From the NCBI GenBank assembly GCA_029204225.1, contig CM055101.1, forward strand, positions 40,877,961 through 40,941,960: DNA of 64,000 bases, read 5' to 3'. Position 1 is the first letter of the stretch. Every line of letters begins with the position of its first letter. The DNA comes from Diphasiastrum complanatum. Its lineage: Eukaryota; Streptophyta; Lycopodiopsida; Lycopodiales; Lycopodiaceae. Positions 1-10,955 of this stretch are shown here, piece after piece. Made by a program: the position numbers and the translations under genes. The notes beneath the pieces are model-generated. The model did no database searches. It was not told where the DNA came from and worked only from the letters and a program-made list of their open reading frames with translations.

Positions 1-340
1 AAAAAAAGTGTGGGAGGGGCACGTGGTACCCCCCCCCCCCCCCCCCCTTTGTCCTTGTCTCTATGTCCCCCCCCCCATATCCGCTCCCTCCCCCCGGGCC
101 GTTGGCCCGATTGGGCAAGCAGCAGCCCGAGGGCGCCATTACACCCCCCCCCCCTCGGTTCGAACAACAATTAGGGGGGGGGGCAAATTTTTTTTCCACG
201 GCCCCGCACGCCCACCTAGGTCAGCGGCCCAAAGTGGGCAAAAGGACAAGGGGGGACGGGGGGTGTACCCCATGCCCCCTCCCACACTTTTTTTTTGAAT
301 TTGGGGGCCCAATGAAATATTGGGCCCCCTTTCTTTCTCA
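1..340. mobile_element. Foldback/MITE-like element, cut by the left window edge
   Basis: The first 34 bases (A-run, then GTGTGGGAGGGGC and a C-run) are repeated in inverted orientation at 261-296, ending in CCCACAC and a T-run. The middle is GC-rich with long C and G homopolymers. A second perfect 11-bp inverted repeat, GGGGGCCCAAT and its complement, lies at 303-313 and 319-329 with a 5-base loop. No coding potential is credible; open frames here are produced by homopolymers. The structure fits a non-autonomous DNA element, but the outer end is missing, so no target duplication can be shown. Confidence 0.5.
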
Positions 341-707
341 TTTCAAGTCATAAAACAAATTTTTGAAGCCTTGACAAAAGACCATCTTTTCATTTAGATT
401 TTAACTCATTTGTCCTTATCATATCATCATTACAAGTAGAGTTAGAGGAGAGTTAGTGGGTGGGTTCAAATTTGTAGATCTAATTTATATCATTGGATGT
501 GCCATGTCATATGGACCATTCCATTTCAATTGTCATTCTCTTATTGGTACACATGTCGTCATTAACACTAATTATAATTAGTAAAAAGGCCCTTTTTGAG
601 TCTAAAACGGGCCCTAATGTATGGTCTGAATACGATATATGTAGTAACATGTATTGAGGATTCCGCTCGTTTCTCACTGATATGATGCGAACTTCCTTAG
701 AATCCCA
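341..707. other. AT-rich spacer, nothing recognised
   Basis: No coding frame, repeat or RNA gene is recognised between the foldback element and the start of the region shared with 13900-14282. Confidence 0.4.
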
Positions 708-1490
708 ACATGCTGAATGTCAGTTGTTATCCATGTACAAAATAAGCTTTGCTACTTAACAGCCTGGTTAGAATCATTCACTTGTGTAATTTAGCGATAG
801 GCTAAGCTGTCTTGTTACCGTATCAGGGCAAAAGTCATGCTGATCAGTATGTTTGGTGTAACGTCCATATCAAATAATAATATTTTATATATATCAAATC
901 AACAAGAGGACGCTTACTAGACAAGTACAAATCGTATTCATGAAAAGATTTTTGGGTTGAGCAAGGACACGTGTACAACGATATTAGGGCAAATCCATGT
1001 CATACTAACCCATGATCAGGTTGTGTAATGGTGTCAAGACCCTTCAGCATATCCATGCTTTCCAAGGGTGTTCAAGCTCGATTACTAGTTTCGTTCCTAG
1101 TGTAAACTTGAAAGGGCAAGTATGAAATTTACGTAATTACTTAAGCTGCAATTAAAGAAAGAAAAGGTTATTGGCTTGTATAGTCTCGCTTATTGTGTTA
1201 GGGCAAATCCATGCCATACTAACATTGGAGACTATACCAACTCTTGCGCACATCCATGTGTTCCAAGAGAACTTAAGCCAAGAAAACTAGCACGTGTATG
1301 CATTTTGGGTTAAGTCGATACAAGTCTAAAACCTACCTTGTAAGCAATAAGCAAGTTAAGTTTAAAGGAAGGTATTAGCTCGGAATTGCAGAAAACAACG
1401 TTTAGTAACGTTTCCGATTTGTCAAGATAGTGATACTCTTTGCTAGCATAGATATCTGGGTCGAAGGTAGTAGTAATGTCAAGGAAGTGT
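708..1490 (-). repeat. 3' region of the Penelope-like element, also present inverted at 13900-14282
   Basis: This stretch follows the RT relic on the minus strand and includes its last codons. Reverse-complemented, it matches 13900-14282 over several blocks (AATGTCAGTTGTTATCCATG near 713; TTTGTCAAGATAGTGATACT near 1420). The other copy lacks about 400 bases internally. Within this copy GGGCAAATCCATG occurs twice, about 210 bases apart (near 987 and 1202), and the deletion in the other copy joins sequence next to this repeat. Penelope-like elements are known for direct or inverted terminal repeats, so this may be a terminal repeat or the end of a second, opposite copy. Confidence 0.55.
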
Positions 1491-2774
1491 ATGTATTATT
1501 TTTTTCTGTGATGTTATTAATTTGAAGATAGTTCAAGGGGTAGATCCAGAAAGGATTATCGTCTGATCTTTTTTGAGATTTATCCAAAAATCGATCGATA
1601 AAAGATTTATTTATAAAGGATATATTATCAATATATGTAATTGAATTCTTGAAGGCATTCATATAAGTAATTTGCCCTAGCTTGGCGAGTCTTTTAATGA
1701 ATTGTTTTTCAAAGAAGGATAGGTACCAGTTGCACCATATAGGTGAACAGGAGAAGCCCATAGGGATACCCCGGACCTGACGCCAGGTATGGTTACCAAG
1801 TTTGACAATGCAATTGTCTATTAAAAAGGAATTCCAAAGGCATACATCAGTTATTTCCGCAATTTTCCAACCCACAAAGAGTTTATTGGTCCAAGACCAT
1901 TTGAAAAATTTCTTATCTGATAGCCATTTGTATAACTTGAGTACTTTTGGCATGTTTAAAAGCGGAGCTGATTAACTTATTCATGATAGTTTTCAGACCC
2001 TCAAGACCATCAAGTGGAATATTTTCGCATTTGGAAATATTAGTAGACCACATATTATATATGCGATCAGAAATATTGAGGTAGAAATCAATAGATGAAT
2101 CACACTGCCAAAATAATGTAGTATCCACATTTGAGATACTCTTGTATGTGTTTGCCTTAAGGCCTGCATCTTCCATTAGGAAAGGATATAGCATACCAAG
2201 AGCTCCTATTAGAAAATATAGCAAGGATGCTAAAACAACAATCATGATCCATCTGAAAGATTCTTTATGAGCTTTATACGTGCATAATAGATAAGATAAT
2301 TTCTTGTTTTCTATGAATTCCACAAGTAGTTTGCAAGGCGATGGGTACATAGTTATTTGAGTCATCAAGAAAATGAGTAAAATCAAAACTATCAAACCTT
2401 TCTATGGCAAGTTTTCTTACAAAGTATATACAAAGAAAACATGGGTTATGTTGTGCTTTTCTATACCATTGATATATAATTGTTTGGTCGTTCATGGTAA
2501 GCCTGTGTTAGTTTGATGGGAGAAGCTTTTTTTATATGAATCTTTTTCCTGTTTTAAAGAAATTTTAGGGCATCTTGTTTGCAAAACAAGGCATGCTTAT
2601 TAATAGTATCCTTTTCTAGATCTTTATACTCAGGTCATAATTTCATAAGTTTAAACCATCCATGGTAGAGTTCAAAAGCAATACTATTGATATCGGTTAC
2701 TTGAGGAATGATGTGATCCTTTTCCAAAGATTGTCTAAGAAAAGTACCTCTAATAATTTCGTACCCGTAGACAC
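1402..2774 (-). pseudogene. Reverse transcriptase relic, Penelope-like type (C-terminal half)
   Basis: Read on the minus strand in three frames this gives a coherent RT. Near 2290-2230 is SYLLCTYKAHKESFRWI, an early RT finger motif of the form Y-KAHK-FRWI. Then comes a GLKANTYKS...FWQCDSS stretch, then RQVRGIPMGFSCSPIWCNWYL (about 1785-1725). Next is YIDN (about 1630) where the catalytic YIDD should be, then WIYPLNYLQINNITE. The IPMG-CSP-W pattern and the downstream IYP-L-I block are typical of Penelope-like or related non-LTR RTs rather than Copia, Gypsy or L1 enzymes. At least two frameshifts and the loss of the second catalytic Asp make it dead. No GIY-YIG endonuclease is seen. Assignment to Penelope-like elements is by motif memory only. 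The 5' half continues at 9204 beyond the inserted Copia. Confidence 0.6.
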
Positions 2775-3429
2775 TGTGAAAAATACAGATCCTAAGTGGA
2801 TCTAAACTCCAAGATCATTGGCTTGAATGCTTGCACTCCAAACTACATAAGCTAGGAATTGGCAACACATTCTATGCTACCTAGAATGCAAAGAACTTGA
2901 TCAAAAAGCATTTATCACAAATGGAAACTTCCATAAACATCAAGTGCGGCCCAAAATAGCATTATACAGTCCATAATACATCAGCCTACCACTTTTGGAA
3001 AGCACCTAAGATCATACACAATAGCTTGAAGACAATACACACAACAATGCTCTCAATGGAGGAAGAAACAATGACAATGATCTATTGATCTCAATGAAGC
3101 ATACAAAAGGTTTCTCCAACCTGTTCTCCACGACTTCCCTACTATTTATGGATGAGGAAGATGACTCTCTCTCCTCTCTCTAGAAGGTACTTGACCCTAG
3201 ATATTCCCTATATAGGAAAAATAGCTAAAAATGGCTTATATGACCAAAATACATCAAAATGGTCTCATTTTGAAGGGTATGAAGTTTGACACTTCATCAT
3301 ACTGAAAAAATACAGTAAATAAAAACATTGTGGCCTGGTTCACACGTGTGAAACTCCAGAACCAAAACTATTTACAATTTTAGCCAATTTAGGCCTCAAA
3401 CTAGCTAGGAAATGTTGACAATTTTCACA
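2775..3429 (-). repeat. 3' LTR of the young Copia
   Basis: Matches 8549-9203 without a visible difference. The pol stop codon TGA lies in the first bases of this LTR (3425-3427 on the minus strand), so pol reads through the purine tract into the LTR. Confidence 0.97.
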
Positions 3430-5122
3430 CTCCCTCTTCAACATTGGATGCTAGTTTCAACATAGTCTTTGAGCACATTCCAAGATTAGATCTATGCATT
3501 AAATATAGGTCCTTTCCCAATGGTTTGGTGAAGATATCAGCCACACACTCCTTTGAAGAGACATGTTGAAGCTCCACCTCTTTGGCAATGACTTGATCTC
3601 TCACAAAATGGTGAGCAATCTCAATGTGCTTGCTCCTTGCATGAAAAACAGGATTGCTTGCCAAGCTTTGGGCTGAAAGGTTATCACAAAGTATGATTGG
3701 AGTCTTCTCTGGTTCCAGCAAGTGAAGATCCAATAACATCCTCTTGATCCAAAGAATCTCCTTGGTGCATGTTGTTAATGCCTTGTACTCGGCTTCGGTG
3801 GAAGATAGAGAGATAGTTGGTTGCTTCTTTGATAGCCATGAGACCACTCCATCTCCAAGATAGATTGCAAAGGCACTTGTTGACTTCCTATCCATTTGAT
3901 CACCTGCAAAATCTAAATCTGAAAATCCACAAAGGTTAGGTGTAGTACCTCCATACAAGATGCCAAAATCTCTAGATCCCGAGATGTATCTAAGTACTCT
4001 CTTTCCTAGCTTCCAATGAGCCTCACTAGGATCTTGCATAAATTGACTTAGTTTACCAACCACAAAGCTTAGATCAGGTCTTGTGATGGTTAACCATATA
4101 AGAGATCCTATTAGCTTTCTATAGAGAGTAATGTCCTTGAAGGATCTTTCATTACTTCTTGTAGTTAGCTTTACATTTGATTCCATAGGAGTAGAAACAA
4201 CTTTACAATCTTCCATATGAAACCTTTTTAGAATAGAGTTAACATACTTTTCTTGACATATGAATGTAGATTTAGAAGTTCTAATAATCTCTATTCCTAA
4301 GATATAATGAAGTTTACCAAGATCTTGAATTTCAAACTCTCTTTTGAGTGCCATCTTGATTTCATCTATATCTAGATTGTTACCACCACTTAAGATAATG
4401 TCATCAACATAGATCAAAAGTAAAGTGATATCATTTTCATTCAATCTAAAGTAGAGAGAATGATCATACTCACTCATAACAAAGTTTTGAGAAAGTAAGA
4501 AGGAATTGAGCTTAGCATACCAACTCCTTGGTGCTTGCTTTAGCCCATACAAACTCTTTTGGAGATAGCACACATGATTAGGCTCATCATGTGAAACATA
4601 GCCCTCGGGTTGCTCCATGTAAATATCTTCTTCAAGATCACCATTCAAGAAGGCATTAGTAACATCCATTTGCCACATATCCCAATCATAAAGAGTTGCA
4701 AGAGAGATTAGGATTCGAATAGTTACCATCTTTGCCACGGGTGCAAAGGTCTCATCATAGTCAATACCATATTCTTGAGCATACCCCTTTGCCACCAACC
4801 TTGCCTTGTACTTGTTGATTGATCCATCTTGATTTGTCTTGATCTTGAAGATCCACTTACAACCAATTGCCTTCTTGTCCTTTGGAAGCTTTACCAACCT
4901 CCATGTGTTGCTTTTGATGAGTGCTTGATGCTCATGATCCATGGCTTGGATCCATTCCTTCTTTTGAATTGCTTCACCTACACAAGTTGGTTCATCAAAA
5001 GAGGTAAGAAAAGCAAGGTTAGAGTTGTCCACCACTTGCTTTCCTTTTTCATCATAGGTTAGCCTTGATGGCTTAGCCCTTTGCCTTTGAGTCTTCCTTG
5101 AAGTTTGCTTTGGAGTGGCATC
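3425..5122 (-). CDS. Copia pol, second part: reverse transcriptase and RNase H
   Basis: The open frame runs from just after a TGA at 5123-5125 to 3425 and is shifted relative to the upstream gag-integrase ORF. It has no start of its own and would be translated only as part of a gag-pol polyprotein. It starts with a basic linker, then the RT entry block KKEWIQAMDHE, CKWIFKIK, and YKARLVAKGYAQ. FLNGDLEEDIYMEQPEGY and YGLKQAPRSWY follow, then the catalytic YVDDIILSG. RNase H follows with DRKSTSAFAIYLGDGVVSWLS, SSTEAEYKAL, and the C-terminal ADIFTKPLGKDLY. All expected active-site residues are present. The enzyme copies element RNA into DNA inside the virus-like particle. Confidence 0.93.
   Translation of the reverse strand, partial: DATPKQTSRKTQRQRAKPSRLTYDEKGKQVVDNSNLAFLTSFDEPTCVGEAIQKKEWIQAMDHEHQALIKSNTWRLVKLPKDKKAIGCKWIFKIKTNQDGSINKYKARLVAKGYAQEYGIDYDETFAPVAKMVTIRILISLATLYDWDMWQMDVTNAFLNGDLEEDIYMEQPEGYVSHDEPNHVCYLQKSLYGLKQAPRSWYAKLNSFLLSQNFVMSEYDHSLYFRLNENDITLLLIYVDDIILSGGNNLDIDEIKMALKREFEIQDLGKLHYILGIEIIRTSKSTFICQEKYVNSILKRFHMEDCKVVSTPMESNVKLTTRSNERSFKDITLYRKLIGSLIWLTITRPDLSFVVGKLSQFMQDPSEAHWKLGKRVLRYISGSRDFGILYGGTTPNLCGFSDLDFAGDQMDRKSTSAFAIYLGDGVVSWLSKKQPTISLSSTEAEYKALTTCTKEILWIKRMLLDLHLLEPEKTPIILCDNLSAQSLASNPVFHARSKHIEIAHHFVRDQVIAKEVELQHVSSKECVADIFTKPLGKDLYLMHRSNLGMCSKTMLKLASNVEEGV
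3430..3440 (-). other. Polypurine tract of the young Copia
   Basis: The minus strand reads GAAGAGGGAG immediately before the 3' LTR. It primes plus-strand DNA synthesis in LTR retrotransposons. The same bases encode the last Glu-Glu-Gly of pol. Confidence 0.85.
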
Positions 5123-7376
5123 TCATCTCATCCAAGACATCTTGCACATCATGATGATTAGTAGGCACATCAACATCAACATCAACAACATTGGAAACAT
5201 TCTCTTCATGAAAGATGACATCCCTACTTATGACAACTTTCTTTGTAGAAGGAATGTACACTTTGTAAGCCTTGCTTACTTCACTATAGCCAACAAACAC
5301 ACCCTTCTTTGATGAAGGATCTTCTTTAGTTCTATCATCAAGTGTGATATTGACAAAACATGTACATCCAAAGATCCTACAATGCTTGACACTCGGCCTT
5401 CTACCATAAAGAACCTCATGAGGAGTTTTACCATCCAAGGAAGCACTTGTCCATCTATTACATAGATAGTTAGCACATGCTAAAGCTTCCCACCAAAAAG
5501 ACTTAGCAAGATTAGCATGTAGTCTCATTACCTTGGCACATTCACAAAGGGTTCTATTCTTCCTCTCGGCCACTCCATTCTGTTGTGGAGTCCTAGGACT
5601 AGACATCTCCCTCTTAATCCCATGTGCTATACAAAAGTCTTTGAACCTATTTGAGGTGTATTCCCCTCCATTATCAGATCTTAAGCATTTGATCTTTGTA
5701 TTGAATTGGTTTTCCATTTCATTCTTGAACTTGACAAATGCAGCAAACACTTCATCCTTACTTTTAAGAAGATAGATCCAAGTATACCTACTAAAGTCAT
5801 CAATGAAAGTTGCATACATCTTTGCCCCACCATTGCTAGTTGTACTAGAAGAATGAATATCAGAATGCACAAGTTGAAAAGCTTCTTTAGATCTAGAAGT
5901 AGATCTAGAATAAGCAAGTCTATGAGATTTGGACAAGGCACAATGTTCACAAACACTATTGTTTGCAACAAGACTTTTAGGGAGACCAAGAACAAGCTCT
6001 TTCTTTGCCATTACCTCCAAAGATTTGAAGTTGGGATGGCCCAACCTCTTGTGCCAAACTTCTTGGTTTGTCAATTGCTCCCTAGCCATACATCCTTCAT
6101 GATTAGAGATCACACATGCATCAAGCTTGAAAAGTTTGCCATGCCTCCTACCTTGAGCAATCAAGGATCCACATTTACTTATCAAACATGCATCTCCAAT
6201 GAACTCCACATCAAGTCCTTTGTCAATCATTTGACTTACACTAAGCAAATTCTTAGTGATTGAAGGAATGTACAAAACATTTTCAAGATTTGCTTTCCTA
6301 TTTGTTGAAAGGGAAATAGGAATAGTGCCTATGCCTTTGATGTCACATTGACCATCATTTGCAGTGTAGATGATGTTACCTTCTCCCTCATAAGACAATA
6401 AGGATGTAAAGTATTCCTTATGTCTTGTCATGTGAGATGAGGCTCCACTATCAATCCACCAAGGATCATTATCATCTATGTTGGCTAACAAACTTGAAGT
6501 CATAACAAGTGATTCACATGTGTTATGTTCTTCCTCATCTATTGTAAGATTTCCTTGCCTCTCTCCTTGCTCTCTTTTCTTCTTATAACATTCATTTGCA
6601 AAATGACCTTTTATCCCACAATAAAAGCACTTGAACTTTGACTTATTGTTCTTAGTAGAAGAGGAAGAGGAAGAGTGATCATCATGATCAAAGTTACCAC
6701 CTTTGGACCATTTCCCTTTGCCTTTACCTTTGCCCTTGAATTTGCCTTTTGTGAAGAAAGCCTCTTCACCTCCACCTTGCAAGGATGCACCATCAAGCTT
6801 TGATTGCAACCTATGTTCTTCAGCCAATAAGATTTCTTGCAAGTCAACCACACTTGGCAAGACTCTTTGAATGGCAAAACTTTGCACAAGGTTAGCATGT
6901 TCATTTAGCAAACCATTCAACATAACTTGGACTATTTCACCATCTTTTATGTTCTCATCAATGCATGCTAAATCATCACTTAGGGACTTAACTCTCAAGA
7001 TAAATGCATGAGCACTTTCACCCTCTCTTTGCCTACTAGAAAATATTTGTCTCCTTAGGGTCAATACCCTAGATGTGGACTTTGATTCAAAGAGCTTCTT
7101 TAAGGCATTCCATGCCTCACTTGCACTTTGACACTTTCCAACTTCCTTGAGAAGTTCATTTGTAACATTCATTTTAATGATATGAAGAGCCCTTTTGGCC
7201 TTCTTATCAAACCTTTGTTGCTCTTGAAGTGTGAGAGGTCTCTCTTCAATTTCTGCAACTATGTCCATGAGTTCATTCAACTCAAGTAAGGACTCCATCC
7301 TCACTTTCCAAGTAGAGTAGTTTGATGAACTCAACCTTTCACTAGACTCTAGCATGATCCCACCATTGGAAGCCAT
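5073..7376 (-). CDS. Copia gag-protease-integrase ORF
   Basis: A 767-residue ORF starting at ATG 7376-7374. Residues 15-200 are the Copia gag (UBN2-type) with WNALKKLFES and LRRQIFSSRQ. A Lys/Gly-rich stretch leads to the zinc knuckle CFYCGIKGHFANEC (C-X2-C-X4-H-X4-C, about residue 250). The aspartic protease motif is WWIDSGASSHMT (about 305). The pre-integrase zinc motif is VWHKRLGHP...CEHCALSK. The integrase has HSDI, FIDDFSRYTW, LRSDNGGEY and PQQNGVAERKNRT. The frame ends after a Asp/Val-rich linker at a frameshift located in the repeated string TCTCATCTCATCC (5121-5133). A one-base loss or gain there would join it to the RT frame, so the copy is one lesion from intact. Confidence 0.93.
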   Translation of the reverse strand: MASNGGIMLESSERLSSSNYSTWKVRMESLLELNELMDIVAEIEERPLTLQEQQRFDKKAKRALHIIKMNVTNELLKEVGKCQSASEAWNALKKLFESKSTSRVLTLRRQIFSSRQREGESAHAFILRVKSLSDDLACIDENIKDGEIVQVMLNGLLNEHANLVQSFAIQRVLPSVVDLQEILLAEEHRLQSKLDGASLQGGGEEAFFTKGKFKGKGKGKGKWSKGGNFDHDDHSSSSSSTKNNKSKFKCFYCGIKGHFANECYKKKREQGERQGNLTIDEEEHNTCESLVMTSSLLANIDDNDPWWIDSGASSHMTRHKEYFTSLLSYEGEGNIIYTANDGQCDIKGIGTIPISLSTNRKANLENVLYIPSITKNLLSVSQMIDKGLDVEFIGDACLISKCGSLIAQGRRHGKLFKLDACVISNHEGCMAREQLTNQEVWHKRLGHPNFKSLEVMAKKELVLGLPKSLVANNSVCEHCALSKSHRLAYSRSTSRSKEAFQLVHSDIHSSSTTSNGGAKMYATFIDDFSRYTWIYLLKSKDEVFAAFVKFKNEMENQFNTKIKCLRSDNGGEYTSNRFKDFCIAHGIKREMSSPRTPQQNGVAERKNRTLCECAKVMRLHANLAKSFWWEALACANYLCNRWTSASLDGKTPHEVLYGRRPSVKHCRIFGCTCFVNITLDDRTKEDPSSKKGVFVGYSEVSKAYKVYIPSTKKVVISRDVIFHEENVSNVVDVDVDVPTNHHDVQDVLDEMRCHSKANFKEDSKAKG

Positions 7377-8529
7377 GATTCTAATGTTTCTTCAACTTTT
7401 AGGTTCTGTCCTAAAGCACTTAGCACTCACTTTTCTCTCAACAAATGATAGATAAAGAGATCTATGAAGATTTAGGACCCTAAAACACTTCTATCTTGAA
7501 CCTAGATGGTTTCCAAGCATAGAAAGGAAGATTGAAACACATGCAACACTTTGCACACACTAAGAATGGATTACAAAATCAAACCAACCTGAACACACTC
7601 TTGCTTAAGCTCTCAAACTTTCCAGCAAGTGACCAAATCAAGTTATGGTGTGAAGAGTTACTTGCATTCTTAGAAAATACCCAAAACTAGGATGCCAAGA
7701 TTACCTAGTAATGAACAAACTTGATCAACATATGATCAACACACTAAGATATTGATTCAACCTGTAAAACCACATGTAAACCACACTTCTAAAAGTTTAT
7801 AAACTCCAGCAAGTGATAAATACAAGATTTAGAGGTGAATGAATGAGCACACTTAGTGAATCACAAGACTAGCTTCACTATCTTGTCAAATCTTGGTGTT
7901 TAGATGTAGATCTAAGATCACTTCACATGAGAATGTTCCTCAACCTGTTAAGAACCTGAAAACACACTTGCATAATGGTTAACACCTTCCAGCAAATGCT
8001 CCAATCAAATTACATAAGGAGAGTTACTTACATGCTCAACAAAGTACACCAAAATTTATGCCAAAATTGATGACAATCTTTACAATATGCTCTTCACAAT
8101 GGAGCTTACAATATGTTCACCCAAAAAAGGGGATCTTTCATCCAAATGGGAGCTTTGCTCAGCCTTTAGGAGAATTACAACTCACTCAAAAGAGCATTTG
8201 TCATCCACTTAAGGAGAAGTTTCATCCACTTAAGGAGAGTGTTCATCCAAGAATGGAGATTGTCAACAATAGGATTGAAAAGAACATTGTTAGTATTGAA
8301 TATGCACAAGCCTCACAATAACAAATGATTAGGTGTTATGATCTGATCCAAAATAGTTTCTTTTCAGCCTCTGATCTTCAATAGACCTGAAATATGCTTT
8401 TGATCCACAAGTTCAACTCACAAAACAAAGGTTAGTAAGATTTGATCAACAAAGCAATGCAAAATCATGCTAGAACTTGATCAAACATCCAAATATCACC
8501 AAAAATGGAATACTTACTGTAAATAGAAG
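7377..8529 (-). other. Untranslated leader of the young Copia
   Basis: About 1.15 kb lie between primer site and gag start without a credible gene. Degenerate internal repeats are visible. A block with CAACCTG...CACACTT...CTCCAGCAAGTGA recurs three times (about 7588, 7757 and 7937). A short CATCCACTTAAGGAGA unit recurs near 8204-8240. The 87-codon plus-strand frame at 8058-8321 is in this leader and has no family features. Confidence 0.7.
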
Positions 8530-8548
8530 CCAACCAGCTCTGATACCA
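8530..8548 (-). other. tRNA-iMet primer-binding site of the young Copia
   Basis: The minus strand reads TGGTATCAGAGCTGGTTG directly after the 5' LTR. TGGTATCAGAGC is the classical complement of the 3' end of plant initiator tRNA-Met. Confidence 0.93.
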
Positions 8549-9203
8549 TGTGAAAAATACAGATCCTAAGTGGATCTAAACTCCAAGATCATTGGCTTGA
8601 ATGCTTGCACTCCAAACTACATAAGCTAGGAATTGGCAACACATTCTATGCTACCTAGAATGCAAAGAACTTGATCAAAAAGCATTTATCACAAATGGAA
8701 ACTTCCATAAACATCAAGTGCGGCCCAAAATAGCATTATACAGTCCATAATACATCAGCCTACCACTTTTGGAAAGCACCTAAGATCATACACAATAGCT
8801 TGAAGACAATACACACAACAATGCTCTCAATGGAGGAAGAAACAATGACAATGATCTATTGATCTCAATGAAGCATACAAAAGGTTTCTCCAACCTGTTC
8901 TCCACGACTTCCCTACTATTTATGGATGAGGAAGATGACTCTCTCTCCTCTCTCTAGAAGGTACTTGACCCTAGATATTCCCTATATAGGAAAAATAGCT
9001 AAAAATGGCTTATATGACCAAAATACATCAAAATGGTCTCATTTTGAAGGGTATGAAGTTTGACACTTCATCATACTGAAAAAATACAGTAAATAAAAAC
9101 ATTGTGGCCTGGTTCACACGTGTGAAACTCCAGAACCAAAACTATTTACAATTTTAGCCAATTTAGGCCTCAAACTAGCTAGGAAATGTTGACAATTTTC
9201 ACA
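8549..9203 (-). repeat. 5' LTR of the young Copia
   Basis: A 655-bp LTR matching 2775-3429. It should hold the element promoter. In element direction a TATATAGG string (about 8985-8975) is a plausible TATA box and a TTTTATGTATT-like tail sits upstream of the LTR end, but neither was tested. Confidence 0.96.
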
Positions 9204-9970
9204 GACACAACATGGCTAAATTTGTTTGAAATAAACTTAATAAAGCGTTTCGATGTAGTACAACTGCAGTAGTGCATATTTTCAATCTCAAAGTTACAAA
9301 ACACATCATAAGGACACTACCAATCATGCTTGACATTAGGAACATAAGACCAACTGAATGTAATATCATAAAAAGAGTCGTGAACAATACCAAATAAATG
9401 TCGCAAAACGTGAACATAAAACTGCTTCACATGGATAATCTCATATATCCTATTGCAATAACGTAAGTGTAAAAAATTCTTCCTCTTGTCGCTGCTAGTT
9501 CTAAGTTGAAGCTGGACGACTGAATTTGTGATAATCTTCCTCTTTTCCATTTTCTCGAAACCCTGCATCCATATCAGTCCCTGTAGAAGTTTGACTTTTT
9601 CACTGATAGGTCATTTTTCGAGCTGTTGCCATGTTCTTCGTTTCCTTAAAAGGCAGTAAATTTCTTTTTCTTATTCGTGCCTTGTCCATATATGACCGAA
9701 GAGGGGTTGTTGAGATTGAAAGAGCCACTTCTTTTATTGGTGTTCTTGAAATACTTATCTTGAAGAGTGGAAAAGCTAGGTCTTTATAGGAGACGTTCAA
9801 TTTTTCGAATATTTTCAGTATTACCCAACTTGGCAAGTAACTTGGTATTAAGATCTTTGTATAACTCAATGGAAGCATCAAGCATGTGTTGGCGAATGAA
9901 CAAGAAAGTAAGGTGGGCTTTCACATCTCTAGCCGGCTTATGTAGCCATAGGGAAAAAGCATTGACTTGA
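9204..9970 (-). pseudogene. Penelope-like RT relic, N-terminal half
   Basis: This continues the relic at 1402-2774 on the other side of the inserted Copia. The frame at 9568-9317 gives an 83-residue stretch with VQLQLRTSSDKRKNFLHLRY and HVKQFYVHVLRHLFG, then after a stop FCNFEIENMHY and SKRFIKFISNKF up to the target site. Further upstream (9880-9600) a Lys/Asn-rich stretch is compatible with an N-terminal region. Removing the Copia and one GACAC restores continuity of the flanks. No domain beyond the RT context is recognised here, so the extent at the right is uncertain. Confidence 0.45.
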
Positions 9971-10955
9971 ATTTGTCGGGAAAGGACTTATTAAGATTAT
10001 TCATCATGAACCATACTGCATGGTCAAACCAAATAATAGAGGAGTTACTCTTGCATCCATTCTACATGCATTCATTCATTACCAAAAGGTGTTTCACACA
10101 TGTGGAAGACTTCATAAGATAAACTAAGTCCCAACAAGCTCCTCTCCTCGGGTAGAGAGAGAAAATACCACTTTTGGGCTCATCTAGAGAGAGAAGGCAA
10201 TACAAGCAAAATTGGCAAATCTCCAAATTGACTCAAAAACTCATAGATTTCTTATACATTAATGAAGGGAATGAAAGTACATATAAAAACTCATGGAGAT
10301 CCATTCTTGAATCCTATTGGACCCCTTAAACATAGCCTCTCTAATCCTATTGGATGTGTGATGCAACATCCCTCACTTTTGATTGGATCCTTCTAACACA
10401 TCTCTCTCTTATGATTGGACTCTTTGACTTTTGCCACCACTGGATGCATCACTCATCAAACCTAAACTTGACATGTGTCACAAGCCTAACTACCTCAAGT
10501 TTGCATGACAATCTACTTTTGGCCAAATTGAGGCTTTACATGTGGATTTGACCATTTTGATCTCTATGCCAATTTTGGCCCTATCAAGGTTCTACACCAA
10601 GATGCTTGATACAAAATCTTTATGATACTCCTAAAGTCAACATGACTAAACTATTTTTACTTTTTCTACATGTGGGAACATGCTCCACATATGTGATATT
10701 TTCTCACAAAAGATATCCAAGATAGATTTTGACATTTTTTCACAAAAATCCACCATCCACTATGGTACTAAAGGACTAGTATTATTTCAGTGTTGGGGGC
10801 ATGTTTGAAGATTCCAAGACCAAGACTCCAAAAATGGAGGCACCAATCAAGGGCCAAACATGTATTTCTATCAAACAAACGACTTCGTGGATGGTGTTGA
10901 AGAAAGTGGTGAGGGTGTCATCTATGCTCTAATTTCAAAGAATCGAGACATCTGA
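9971..10955. other. Spacer, nothing recognised
   Basis: Low-complexity AT-rich sequence with no supported gene. Short frames (for example 10354-10551) have no family features. Confidence 0.4.

Larger units (their letters stand above)
2775..9203 (-). mobile_element. Complete young Ty1/Copia LTR retrotransposon
   Basis: A 6429-bp element on the minus strand. The two 655-bp LTRs look identical base for base, start TGTGAAA and end TTTCACA. They are flanked by a perfect 5-bp target duplication GACAC (2770-2774 and 9204-9208). A tRNA-iMet primer site lies next to the right (5') LTR and a purine tract next to the left (3') LTR. The domain order gag, zinc knuckle, protease, integrase, RT, RNase H is Copia order. 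One frameshift separates integrase from RT; otherwise all catalytic motifs are present. Identical LTRs indicate a very recent insertion. The target was the Penelope-like RT relic, whose halves flank it. Confidence 0.97.

Noticed and set aside
5073-5122. Programmed frameshift between Copia integrase and RT
   Set aside because: Known programmed shifts in Copia/Ty1 elements lie between gag and pol, not here, and there is no obvious slippery heptamer; a simple indel in a TCTCA repeat is more likely.
8058-8321. 87-codon plus-strand ORF
   Set aside because: Within the Copia leader and made of short CATCCACTTAAGGAGA-type repeats.
9599-9970. Separate small gene upstream of the RT relic
   Set aside because: Better explained as the N-terminal part of the Penelope-like relic; no independent family match.
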